This document shows, piece after piece, positions 50,806 to 58,802 of a stretch of DNA of 64,000 nt (its first letter is position 1; every line of letters begins with the position of its first letter). The stretch comes from Pelomonas parva (GTDB taxonomy: Bacteria; Pseudomonadota; Gammaproteobacteria; Burkholderiales; Burkholderiaceae_C). The translations under genes and the position numbers were made by a program. The DNA lies in contig NZ_JBIGHV010000003.1 of NCBI RefSeq assembly GCF_043555835.1, positions 248,001 through 312,000 of the forward strand, given 5' to 3'. A model generated the notes under the pieces. That model did not search any database. It was not told the origin of the DNA and saw nothing but the letters and a program-made list of their open reading frames with translations.

Positions 50806-52802
50806 GTCGTTGTGCCTGCAATGCCAATGATGCGGTGTAACTCGCGGTCCTGGCGGAGGGTCTGTTTTCTCATCTGCCAGGCGCGGCGCTCGGCGGCGGC
50901 CTGCGCGATGCGCACGGCCAGCGGCAAGCCCTGACCCTGTGCAAGCGCTGCGCGCAAAGGCGCCGGCAGGGTCTTGAAGAGCGGGTCGTCCGCCGCCACC
51001 AGCGCGCGCACGCTGCCCGGCTGCCCCTGGCGGCCACTGCGGCCGAAGAGCTGGCGGTCCACGCGCGGGGACTCGTGGTATTCCGTCAGGATGACATGCA
51101 GGCCACCGGCAGCGAGTGCGGCCGGGTCGGGCTTGATGTCGGTGCCGCGGCCGGCCATGTTGGTGGCCACCGTGATGCGGCCGGAGATGCCGGCGGCGGC
51201 CACGACGGCAGCTTCCTCGGCGTCCTGGCGCGCGTTCAGCACGACGACATCGACGCCGCGTTCGGCGAACACGGCCGCGACGGCCTCGCTGGCCTCGACG
51301 CTGCGCGTGCCCACCAGCACGGCCTGGCCGCGCGCGGCCGCCGCGATGGCGTCGTCGGCCACGGCCTGCCACTTGGTTGAGGCGTTTGCAAAACACGCGG
51401 CCGGCAGCTCACGGCGAGCGATGGGCTTGTTCGTCGGCAGGCGGCGCACGCGCAGACGGTAGGTCGCCCACAGCTCGCGCGCGGCCTCGGCGGCGGTGCC
51501 GGTCAGCCCCGCCAGCAGGTAGTAGCGACGGAAGAAGCGCTGGAAGGTCATGCGCGCCAGCGTGTCGCGGCCGGCGGTGAGCTTGACGCCCTCCTTGGCT
51601 TCGATGAGCTGGTGCAGGCCCTGCTCCCAGCTGCGGTCGGCCATCACGCGGCCGGTGCTCTCGTCGACGATCTGCACCTTCAGGCCCTCCTCCGGCTTCT
51701 CGCCGGGGGCCAGGATGTAGTGCTGATCGCGCTCGTAGAAGTGCAGCGCCGTCAGCGCCTGACGCAGCAGCTGCTCGCGCCAGGGCCGGGCGCGCCAGAC
51801 GGGGCGGATGCCGCCGGGCAGCGGTGGGCAGGCGTCCAGCGTGCCGGGCTTCAGCTCGACCTCGCGGTTAGCGCGCTTCAGCGCGAAGTGCTCGCCTTCC
51901 TGCAAACCACGCGCGGCGCCTATCGCCCAGGCCAGCAGCACGGGCTCGTGGATGCCCTCGGCCTCCTGCGACAGGATCATCGGCGTGCGCGCCTCATCGA
52001 TGAGCACGCTGTCGGCCTCGTCGACGATGGCGAAGTGCAGGGCCGGGATCAGCGGCTCGGGCGCATCGCCACGAACGAAGCCGCGCACACCCGCGACGCG
52101 GCCGGGCAGCAGGCCGTGGCCGGCGAGGCGGTCCTTCAGGTAATCGAACACCAGCTCCTTGCCGCTGACGTAGCAGACGGCATGGCGGTAGGCGGCGCGG
52201 CGCTCGTGGGGCTCCATGCCGCCCTTGACGAAGCTGCCCGTCAGACCAAACAGCTCGAACAGCGGCCGCATCTCCTCGCTGTCGCGCTCGGCCAGGTAGT
52301 CGTTGGTGCTGACGACGTGCACGCGCGCGCCGCTGGCTGCCATCACGGTGGCGGCCAGCGCGGCCACCAGCGTCTTGCCCTCGCCGGTGCGCATCTCGGC
52401 CAGGCGGCCGGTGATGAGCAGGCGCGCGCCCGCGAACTGCACGGGGTGGGGCCACAGGCCCAGCTTGCGGCGTGCGGCTTCGCCGACGGCGCCGAGGGCA
52501 CGGGCGAGAGCGGCGGCGTCGTTGGCATCAGCACGCAGGGCGGTCATGGCCCCGCTCAGTTGCTGCGTCAGAGCCTCGTCGCTGGTGTCGCGCAGCGGCA
52601 GTGCGGTGATGGCGGCGTTCAGCGCGGCGATGCTGCGGGCGGATTCGCTCTGCACCGGCAGCCAGCCGGCCGCATCGCGCAGCCAGCGCTCCAGCTTCTG
52701 GTCGCCCTCGGCACCGCGCTCGTCGCGCAGCGTGTCGGCGCGGCGGAACTCGGGGCCGGCGAGCGCGCGCAGCCAGCGCAGGTCGGCGGCCAGGCTAGAC
52801 AT
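50802..52802 (-). CDS. Shortened SecA paralogue
   Basis: 666 aa versus about 900 in housekeeping SecA. DEAD motor motifs are intact: Walker A MRTGEGKT (137-144), HVVSTNDYLAERDSEEM, VDEADSVLIDEARTPMILSQ, VATNMAGRGTDIKPD and LFGRSGRQGQPGS. The C-terminal third is gone: there is little of the helical wing and scaffold and no SEC-C zinc tail. A preprotein-binding domain is present but short. The context (TolC, three HlyD-type proteins, M50 peptidase) suggests that it powers a dedicated export route rather than general secretion. It overlaps the M50-HlyD stop by 8 bp and the small HlyD start by 4 bp. Confidence 0.93.
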   Translation of the reverse strand: MSSLAADLRWLRALAGPEFRRADTLRDERGAEGDQKLERWLRDAAGWLPVQSESARSIAALNAAITALPLRDTSDEALTQQLSGAMTALRADANDAAALARALGAVGEAARRKLGLWPHPVQFAGARLLITGRLAEMRTGEGKTLVAALAATVMAASGARVHVVSTNDYLAERDSEEMRPLFELFGLTGSFVKGGMEPHERRAAYRHAVCYVSGKELVFDYLKDRLAGHGLLPGRVAGVRGFVRGDAPEPLIPALHFAIVDEADSVLIDEARTPMILSQEAEGIHEPVLLAWAIGAARGLQEGEHFALKRANREVELKPGTLDACPPLPGGIRPVWRARPWREQLLRQALTALHFYERDQHYILAPGEKPEEGLKVQIVDESTGRVMADRSWEQGLHQLIEAKEGVKLTAGRDTLARMTFQRFFRRYYLLAGLTGTAAEAARELWATYRLRVRRLPTNKPIARRELPAACFANASTKWQAVADDAIAAAARGQAVLVGTRSVEASEAVAAVFAERGVDVVVLNARQDAEEAAVVAAAGISGRITVATNMAGRGTDIKPDPAALAAGGLHVILTEYHESPRVDRQLFGRSGRQGQPGSVRALVAADDPLFKTLPAPLRAALAQGQGLPLAVRIAQAAAERRAWQMRKQTLRQDRELHRIIGIAGTTT

Positions 52803-54945
52803 TCAGCCTCGCGAGGAAAGCCTGCCGCAGCCGCAGCAGCCACTGCGCCGCCAGCGGCGTGGCGCCCAGGTCGAAGCGCACCCAGACCTTGTCGCCGAAC
52901 ACCGCGCTGGGCGAGGGATCGTCCAACTGCAATTCAAGATCGAACACGCGGCGCAGGCTGTGCCTGCCGCCCTCCTTGGCCGGGTCCACGCCGATCTCGC
53001 CGCCACCCGACGAACCCAGCGCGGCGGACACCAGCTCGAAGCCGCCGCCCGGCACCTCGCGGCGCACGCGGGCGTCAAGCATCGCGTGCGGCGTCTGCAT
53101 CAGCCGCACCTGCACGGACTGCACGCGGTGCTTGACCATGTCCGCATCCTCCTGCGTGACGGCCACGCGCACGCGGTCGGTGGGGCCGGCGACGAGGTAG
53201 CCCAGCAGCTCGCCGCGCTTGACCGCGCGGCCGGTCAGCTCGGTGGGCGCGTCAGGCAACCAGCGGCCCGCCGTGGCGGCCACCACGTCCAGCGCGGTGA
53301 CGCGGGCGAGCGCCTCGTCGTAGCGCGACTGCCGCGCGGCCAGTTCGCTGCGCAGCGGGATGGCCCGGGCCGGCTCAGCCACCTCGGCGCGGCGCAGGTT
53401 GGCCTCGGTCTGCGCGAGCGCGGCGGCGGCCTGCGTCAGCTCGGCCTGCAGCGGCAGGTTGTCGATCTTCAGGATGGGCGCAGCGCGCGCCACCACGCTG
53501 CCCGCCGCAGCCTGCACGGCGCTGATCTGCCCCGGCGCCTCGGCACGCACCAGCGCCTCGTCGGGCAACCAGACCACGCCCTGGTGCACCGAATAGAACG
53601 GCAGCGGCACCAGGCCCAGGAAGCCCAGCACACCGATGATCAACAACAGCGTACGCCGCTTGGCCAGGTCGCGCCGGCGCGCCAGCGAGCCGCCTTCGTC
53701 CAGATGCTTCCATGCTTTCCAGACCGGCATCACCAGCGCCTGCCAACCCGCCATGACGGCCATGATGGCGCCGATCAGCAGGTACTCGCTGGCGACGAAC
53801 CAAATCAGGCCGACCGTGATGAGCAGGCGGTAGACCGGCGCGATGGCGCCGTAGAGGAACAGGATCCAGCGCTCACCCTGCGACGCCAGCGGCGGCTCCG
53901 CGTCCTTGGCGCCAAACAGGAAGCGGTCGCTCAGATAGACCCAGTAGTTCTGCGCGCGCTGCGCGAGGTTGGGCAGCTCCAGCAGGTCGGTGGCGATGTA
54001 GTAGCCGTCGTAGCGCATCAGCGGGTTGCCGTTGACGAGCAGCGTGGACACACCGGCGATCAGGATGACGTTGTACGCAATCGCCGTCACGAGCCCCGGC
54101 TCGGCCGCCAGCCACACGTAGACGGCCACTGCCCCCAGAGCCAGCTCGGCCAGGATGCCCGCCGCCGCCACCTGCGCGCGCGCCCACTTGGACGGGAAGC
54201 GGTAGGACGAGGTCGCGTCCACATAGGGCACGGGCGTGAAGATGATGAAGAGCAGGCCGATCTCGCGCACCGTGCCGCCACGCGCCTTCACCGCCAGGCC
54301 GTGCGCCCATTCGTGCACCGCCTTCACGGCCGGGTAGACGAACCACAGCAGCAGCAGGTTGCTGGCCGACAGCACGCGGTCCGACAGGTTCTCGGTCAGC
54401 GCCTGCCAGTGCTGGGCGCCCAGCACGGCGGCCGGCACGACGAGCGCCAGCCACAGCAGCGCCACCGGCAGGCTGAACAGCAGGCGCGCCAGGGCCGTCT
54501 GCTTGTCGAACCACGCATCCGGGTGAAAGAGCGGCAGGCGCAGGCTCATCGGGTTGAGCCAGTTCTGCTTGAACTTGGCCTTGCGCTGGCGCTGGAAGCG
54601 CTCGAACACCTCGCCGGCGTCGGGCGAGACCTGGCTCTGCAGCAGGTCGTTGGAGTGCAGAGACGACACCAGCTGCACCAGCTCATGCTGCGAGATGCTG
54701 GCGCCATCGTCGCTGGCGGCGGCGCAGGCGGCGTCCCAGACCTGATCCAGCGTGCGGCGGCCGTCGCACAGCGACAGCACGCGCCAGACCTCGGGCGTCA
54801 TGCGGTGGAAGCGCTGGCTGACGGGGTCGGACAGCAGCACCCAGGAGCGACCACGCAGGCGGCGGTGCAGGGGCTCGACGCCGTCACGAAGCCTTGGCCT
54901 CAGGTGCCGTAGCGCATGCCAGTGCTCCGAAAGCAGCGCCTGCAT
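52795..54945 (-). CDS. PqqD-M50 peptidase-HlyD fusion membrane protein
   Basis: 716 aa. Residues about 20-105 form a PqqD-like winged helix that could bind a peptide (SWVLLSDPVSQRFHRMTPEV). The M50 metalloprotease segment has HEWAH at 211-215 and the late Asp site NPLMRYDGYY, with about six TM helices up to residue 450. The C-terminal part is a HlyD-like adaptor (ALVRAEAPGQISAVQAAAGS, LAQTEANLRRAEVAEPARAI). This is the 'putative peptide zinc metalloprotease' type of subunit found in some type-1-like exporters. It may process or guide the substrate at the membrane. It starts 4 bp after the upstream stop. Confidence 0.9.
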   Translation of the reverse strand: MQALLSEHWHALRHLRPRLRDGVEPLHRRLRGRSWVLLSDPVSQRFHRMTPEVWRVLSLCDGRRTLDQVWDAACAAASDDGASISQHELVQLVSSLHSNDLLQSQVSPDAGEVFERFQRQRKAKFKQNWLNPMSLRLPLFHPDAWFDKQTALARLLFSLPVALLWLALVVPAAVLGAQHWQALTENLSDRVLSASNLLLLWFVYPAVKAVHEWAHGLAVKARGGTVREIGLLFIIFTPVPYVDATSSYRFPSKWARAQVAAAGILAELALGAVAVYVWLAAEPGLVTAIAYNVILIAGVSTLLVNGNPLMRYDGYYIATDLLELPNLAQRAQNYWVYLSDRFLFGAKDAEPPLASQGERWILFLYGAIAPVYRLLITVGLIWFVASEYLLIGAIMAVMAGWQALVMPVWKAWKHLDEGGSLARRRDLAKRRTLLLIIGVLGFLGLVPLPFYSVHQGVVWLPDEALVRAEAPGQISAVQAAAGSVVARAAPILKIDNLPLQAELTQAAAALAQTEANLRRAEVAEPARAIPLRSELAARQSRYDEALARVTALDVVAATAGRWLPDAPTELTGRAVKRGELLGYLVAGPTDRVRVAVTQEDADMVKHRVQSVQVRLMQTPHAMLDARVRREVPGGGFELVSAALGSSGGGEIGVDPAKEGGRHSLRRVFDLELQLDDPSPSAVFGDKVWVRFDLGATPLAAQWLLRLRQAFLARLNV

Positions 54946-54949
54946 GGCT

Positions 54950-56662
54950 TCAGATCCAGTATTGCCAGAGCTTCAAACGAAGCCACGCGACCGACTCGCG
55001 CGTCCAGATCGTCACCAGGTTGGACGTGCCGACGACGACCTTGGACACGCCCTGCATGCCCGGGCTCAGCGGCGGCGTCTCGCCCACCCACGCCGCCTCG
55101 GCGCGGAAGCCATTGGTGCCGTCCTGCACGCTGGCCGTGGCCGTCACGCGGCTCAGCTCGAAGTCGTGGCCGTCCTGTGGCTGCCCCGCCAGGCGCAGCA
55201 CGCCGCGCTGGCCGGTGCGCACGCGGGCGATGTCGTGCTCGGGCACATGCAGCACGACGCGGTAGCCCTCGGAGGCGATCTCGAACATCTCCTTGCCCAG
55301 CTCGGTCGGCGCGCCGACCTGCTGCACCCAGTCGCCGCTGACGACGAGGCCGGCGATGGGCGCGACGAGCTGCGCCCGCGCCAGCTTGGCTTCCACCAGC
55401 GCCAGCTGGCCCTCGGCGCCCTGCAGCTCGGCGCTGGCCATCGCCACGCTCGCGGCCTCGCGCTCGGCCATGGCCTGGCGCAGCTTGGCGGCGGCCTGGT
55501 CGCGGTCGCCGCGCAGCCGGGCCTGCTCCAGCTTCAGCTCGCGGTCGTCCAGACGCAGCAAGACCTGGCCCTGGCGCACGCGGTCGCCCGGCCGCACCAG
55601 GGCCTCGGCGATGAAGCCCTCGAACGGCGCGGTGACGAGCTGGCGCGTGCGGCCTTCGATGACCGTGTGGGCCGTGACGCGGTCGTCCACGGGGATGAGC
55701 AACAGCACGGCCAGCACGAGCACGACCGCCGCGGCGCCGGACTTCCAGGCCCAGTGGCCGGGGCCACGCAGGCGGCCGCCGACGCGGCGCAGCGCGCGCC
55801 AGGTCTGGATGGGCAGGGGCAGTTCGGCCGTGCGCCAGTGGCGCAGCAGCGGCTCCGCTAACGCCGCACTCGTGCGCAGCACCTGCTGGGCGGCGGGCGT
55901 GGCCTGCCCCTGCGCCACCAGCACGGCGACGACCTCGCCCTGGTCCAGCAGCGGCAGCGCCCAGGCTTCGGGGTCGGTCAGCTCGCGGCCTTCGACGAAA
56001 GCGCGCTGGGCGATCTCCGTGGCCGCCTGCACGGCCGGGCTGCCGGTCTCGGCGTAGGCGACATCGGCGGCCACCCACCAGCGCGCGCGCTCGTGGCGCA
56101 CCTCGAACAGCGCCAGGCGCAGGTCGCCTGTCGGCGGCAGCTCGCGCCGCGCCCAGGCGGCCGTGCGGTTGACCCAGTCCTGTGCACCGCCGCGCGCGTC
56201 CTTCTGCGACGCGACATGGCCCATCAGCTCCAGCAGCTCGGCGGCGCGCTGGTTGTGCGCCAGGCTGGCCGCGCTGAGCGTCAGCTGCAGCCAGCCCAGC
56301 GACAGCAGCAGCAGTTGCAGGCTGCGGTCGTTGTGCGGCGGGCTCAGCAACGCGCCGACGATGCCGGGCTGGCCGCTGGGCAGCATCAAGTGCGTGGCAA
56401 CGAGAAGCTCTGCCGTGGTCACGCGGCCCAGCGCGACGGGGCTGTCGCGCGTGACACGGGCGCGGGCTTCCGCCCAGGCTTCGGCCACGTCCGCGCGCTC
56501 GAACGGCGCGCGCCAGGCCGCGTCCGCCGCATGCAGCGCCACGCCCTGGCAGCCCAGGCCAGCAGCATGCAAGCGCTGCAGCCACATGGCCAGCGCCGGT
56601 GCCAGCTCGGCGGCCTGCGGCGTAGCGGAGGGCGGCGGCAGCACCGCCTCGTGGTCACTCAT
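54950..56662 (-). CDS. GAF-HlyD fusion membrane adaptor
   Basis: 570 aa. Residues 1-270 are cytoplasmic and GAF-like (LRLALFEVRHERARWWVAAD, WALPLLDQGEVVAVLVAQGQ). A TM helix lies at about 305-325 (AAAVVLVLAVLLLIPV). A HlyD adaptor follows from about 330: TAPFEGFIAEALVRPGDRVR, a coiled coil of about 60 residues, and LVAPIAGLVVSGDWVQQVGA. A GAF domain on an adaptor is unusual and could sense a small ligand to gate export. The start overlaps the TolC stop by 4 bp. Confidence 0.88.
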   Translation of the reverse strand: MSDHEAVLPPPSATPQAAELAPALAMWLQRLHAAGLGCQGVALHAADAAWRAPFERADVAEAWAEARARVTRDSPVALGRVTTAELLVATHLMLPSGQPGIVGALLSPPHNDRSLQLLLLSLGWLQLTLSAASLAHNQRAAELLELMGHVASQKDARGGAQDWVNRTAAWARRELPPTGDLRLALFEVRHERARWWVAADVAYAETGSPAVQAATEIAQRAFVEGRELTDPEAWALPLLDQGEVVAVLVAQGQATPAAQQVLRTSAALAEPLLRHWRTAELPLPIQTWRALRRVGGRLRGPGHWAWKSGAAAVVLVLAVLLLIPVDDRVTAHTVIEGRTRQLVTAPFEGFIAEALVRPGDRVRQGQVLLRLDDRELKLEQARLRGDRDQAAAKLRQAMAEREAASVAMASAELQGAEGQLALVEAKLARAQLVAPIAGLVVSGDWVQQVGAPTELGKEMFEIASEGYRVVLHVPEHDIARVRTGQRGVLRLAGQPQDGHDFELSRVTATASVQDGTNGFRAEAAWVGETPPLSPGMQGVSKVVVGTSNLVTIWTRESVAWLRLKLWQYWI

Positions 56663-58005
56663 GAGCCACTCCGGTCGCGGGCTCGACCCATTTCGTTCGG
56701 CTGATGCGCCACGAGCTGCGCGTCCAGCGCCTGCCAGTCGGCGTCGCTCAGCGCGCCGGACAGCGCGCGCAGCTTGAAGTAACTCGCCCAGGCGTCGTGC
56801 CGCGCGCGAGAGAGATCGCGTCGTGCCTCGAAGAGCTTGCCCTGGGCCTCCAGTACATCAGCATTGGTCTTGATGCCCACCTCGAAGCCTCGCTGGTTGG
56901 CACGTACCGACAAGGCCTGCGAACGCTCGGCCGTGCCCAGCGCCTTGGCCTGCGACAGCGCCGACAGCGTGGCCACGAAGGCCTGGCGCACGCCGATGAC
57001 CAGCGTGCGGCGCGCCAGGTCCAACTCGCCGGCGGCCTTGTCGCGCAGCGCCAGCGCCTCGACGACCTTGGACTGCGTGGCGCCGCTGGCGAAGATGGGA
57101 ATGGTCAGCGTCACGCCGACGGCCGTGGTGTTGCCGGTGCGCGGGAAGATGCTGGTCACCGTGCCGTTGTCGTTGGAGTGGGTGTAGCTGGCGTTCACGT
57201 CCACCGACGGCGCATGGGCCAGCGAGGCCTTGCGCGTCTCGGCCTCGGCGGCCTCCACGGCGAGCCGGGCCTGGCGCAGCGAAGGGCTGTCGACCTCGGC
57301 CCGTGAGAGCCAGTCCAGCACACCGTCGGCCCGCAGCGAGGGCAGCGCGTCGGGTGCGACGGCACGCAGCAGCAGCGCCGGCGTCGGGCCATTGGCGATC
57401 TCGGCCAGCACCTGCTGGCGCAGGTCCAGCTCGGCCTCGGCCGCCAGCGCCTGGGCGATGGCGTTGTCGACACGCGCCTCGGCCTCGCGCACCTCGGGCG
57501 CGGCCGCGCGGCCGACCTGGAAGGCGCGCTTTGCCGCCGCGAACTGCTCGGTGTAGGCCTCGCGCAGCGCGGTGGCATGGGCCAGCACGTCGCGCGCCTT
57601 GAAGACCTCCAGCACCGCTTCGGCCAGGCGCTGCTGGGCCTCCAGCCGCGATTGCGCCAGCGCGTTCTCGGCCTGCTCGAACTGGCTGCGCGCGGCCTGC
57701 ACGGCCGGGTAAAGCGCGCCGCGCCACAGCGGCTGCGCGACCTGCAACACATACTGGTCGGAGCGCAGGCCGCGCGCGTTGTAGGTCGGCGGCTCGGCGT
57801 AGCGGCTCTTGTTGCTCGTCACCGTGACGTTGGCCGTCGGCCCGAAGGCGGCCTTGGCCTGGAACAGGCGCTGGTCGGCCGCGCGCAGCGAGGCGGCGGT
57901 GGCGCGCACGGCGGGGTCGGCGTCGAGCGCGCGGGCGGCCAGTTCGGGCAGGGTCTGGGCTGCGGCGGGCAGCGCGAGCGACAACAACAGGAGAGGTCGG
58001 ATCAA
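56659..58005 (-). CDS. TolC-family outer membrane channel
   Basis: 448 aa. Signal peptide MIRPLLLLSLALPAAAQ, then two outer-membrane efflux protein repeats with long helical hairpins (NALAQSRLEAQQRLAEAVLE, RVDNAIAQALAAEAELDLRQ; LARRTLVIGVRQAFVATLSA). The equatorial region is GIKTNADVLEAQGKLFEAR. It provides the channel through the outer membrane. First gene of the six-gene exporter transcript; an inverted repeat, probably a terminator for the PEP-CTERM gene, lies upstream. Confidence 0.94.
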   Translation of the reverse strand: MIRPLLLLSLALPAAAQTLPELAARALDADPAVRATAASLRAADQRLFQAKAAFGPTANVTVTSNKSRYAEPPTYNARGLRSDQYVLQVAQPLWRGALYPAVQAARSQFEQAENALAQSRLEAQQRLAEAVLEVFKARDVLAHATALREAYTEQFAAAKRAFQVGRAAAPEVREAEARVDNAIAQALAAEAELDLRQQVLAEIANGPTPALLLRAVAPDALPSLRADGVLDWLSRAEVDSPSLRQARLAVEAAEAETRKASLAHAPSVDVNASYTHSNDNGTVTSIFPRTGNTTAVGVTLTIPIFASGATQSKVVEALALRDKAAGELDLARRTLVIGVRQAFVATLSALSQAKALGTAERSQALSVRANQRGFEVGIKTNADVLEAQGKLFEARRDLSRARHDAWASYFKLRALSGALSDADWQALDAQLVAHQPNEMGRARDRSGS

Positions 58006-58020
58006 GAGGGATAGCCCAAA

Positions 58021-58051
58021 CGAAACGCGCCGACCGAAATGGCCGGCGCGT
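58021..58051 (-). terminator. Putative terminator after the PEP-CTERM gene
   Basis: An 8-bp stem (ACGCGCCG at 58025-58032 with CGGCGCGT at 58044-58051) read on the minus strand is followed by TTTCGTTT. It lies between the PEP-CTERM stop and the TolC start, so the exporter operon probably has its own promoter in the same 63-bp gap or depends on readthrough. Confidence 0.55.
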
Positions 58052-58068
58052 GAGTGTGCGCGATGGCG

Positions 58069-58689
58069 TCAGTCGCGACGACGGCGGCGCGTCAGCAGCA
58101 CGCCGGCAAGGGCCACGCCGGCAAGCGCGATGCTGCCGGGTTCGGGAACGGTGTTGCCGGGCGTGCCGTCATCCGTCCGCAGAACCAGCCTGACGAAACC
58201 GACCACGCCTGTGTCCAGCGGGGCGTCAGGGTCACTCGAAGTGGCGACGCGAATCTCGATGTCGTTGAGGCCATTCAGCACGCCGCTGCCGACACCCAGG
58301 TTGATGCTGTCCAGGAATGCGTAGTTGGCACCCAGGATGTCGAAGTCTGCGACCGTGAGTTGACCGACGACCGCGCCGTTCAGCAGGACCTCGGCAGGCC
58401 CGTAGGCCCCCCAGCCGCCAGCGAACACCTGCAGTTGCGCGCCCGTCAGGCTGCCCGACCAGCTGCGGCTCAGTTGCCCGATGAAGCCGCCTTCATGCCA
58501 TTCACCCAGGCCTGTGCCGTCCGTGAAATCGCTGGCGAAGATCTCGTCCCCACTCGCAATGCCCGGGCCGAGGCCGTCGTCGACGCCTATCTGGCCCGTC
58601 ACAAGGCCAGCTTGAGCAGCACCGCAGAACAGGCCCAGTGTCAGTGCCGCAGCGGCATACCAAGGGCGAAAGGAATTTTGTAGAGACAT
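58069..58689 (-). CDS. PEP-CTERM sorting-signal protein
   Basis: 206 aa. Signal peptide at about residues 1-27 (WYAAAALTLGLFCGAAQAG), then a beta-sandwich-like body (LSRSWSGSLTGAQLQVFAGG, AEVLLNGAVVGQLTVADFDI, LNGLNDIEIRVATSSDPDAP) and the tail VPEPGSIALAGVALAGVLL followed by TRRRRR. This is the exosortase sorting signal, and the body resembles a DUF-type choice-of-anchor fold. The start MSLQNSFRPW was preferred over ATGs upstream. It lies between the giant surface protein and the exporter genes on the same strand. Confidence 0.88.
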   Translation of the reverse strand: MSLQNSFRPWYAAAALTLGLFCGAAQAGLVTGQIGVDDGLGPGIASGDEIFASDFTDGTGLGEWHEGGFIGQLSRSWSGSLTGAQLQVFAGGWGAYGPAEVLLNGAVVGQLTVADFDILGANYAFLDSINLGVGSGVLNGLNDIEIRVATSSDPDAPLDTGVVGFVRLVLRTDDGTPGNTVPEPGSIALAGVALAGVLLTRRRRRD

Positions 58690-58802
58690 GTGGAGACTCG
58701 AAAGGACTGAGACGTGGGGCTTGCGCTTGCCTGGATGGTAGGGATGGCGGGTGCTGCCAACCATCCCTGGAGCATGGGGCGGATGAAGGAGCGTTTTCAT
58801 GG

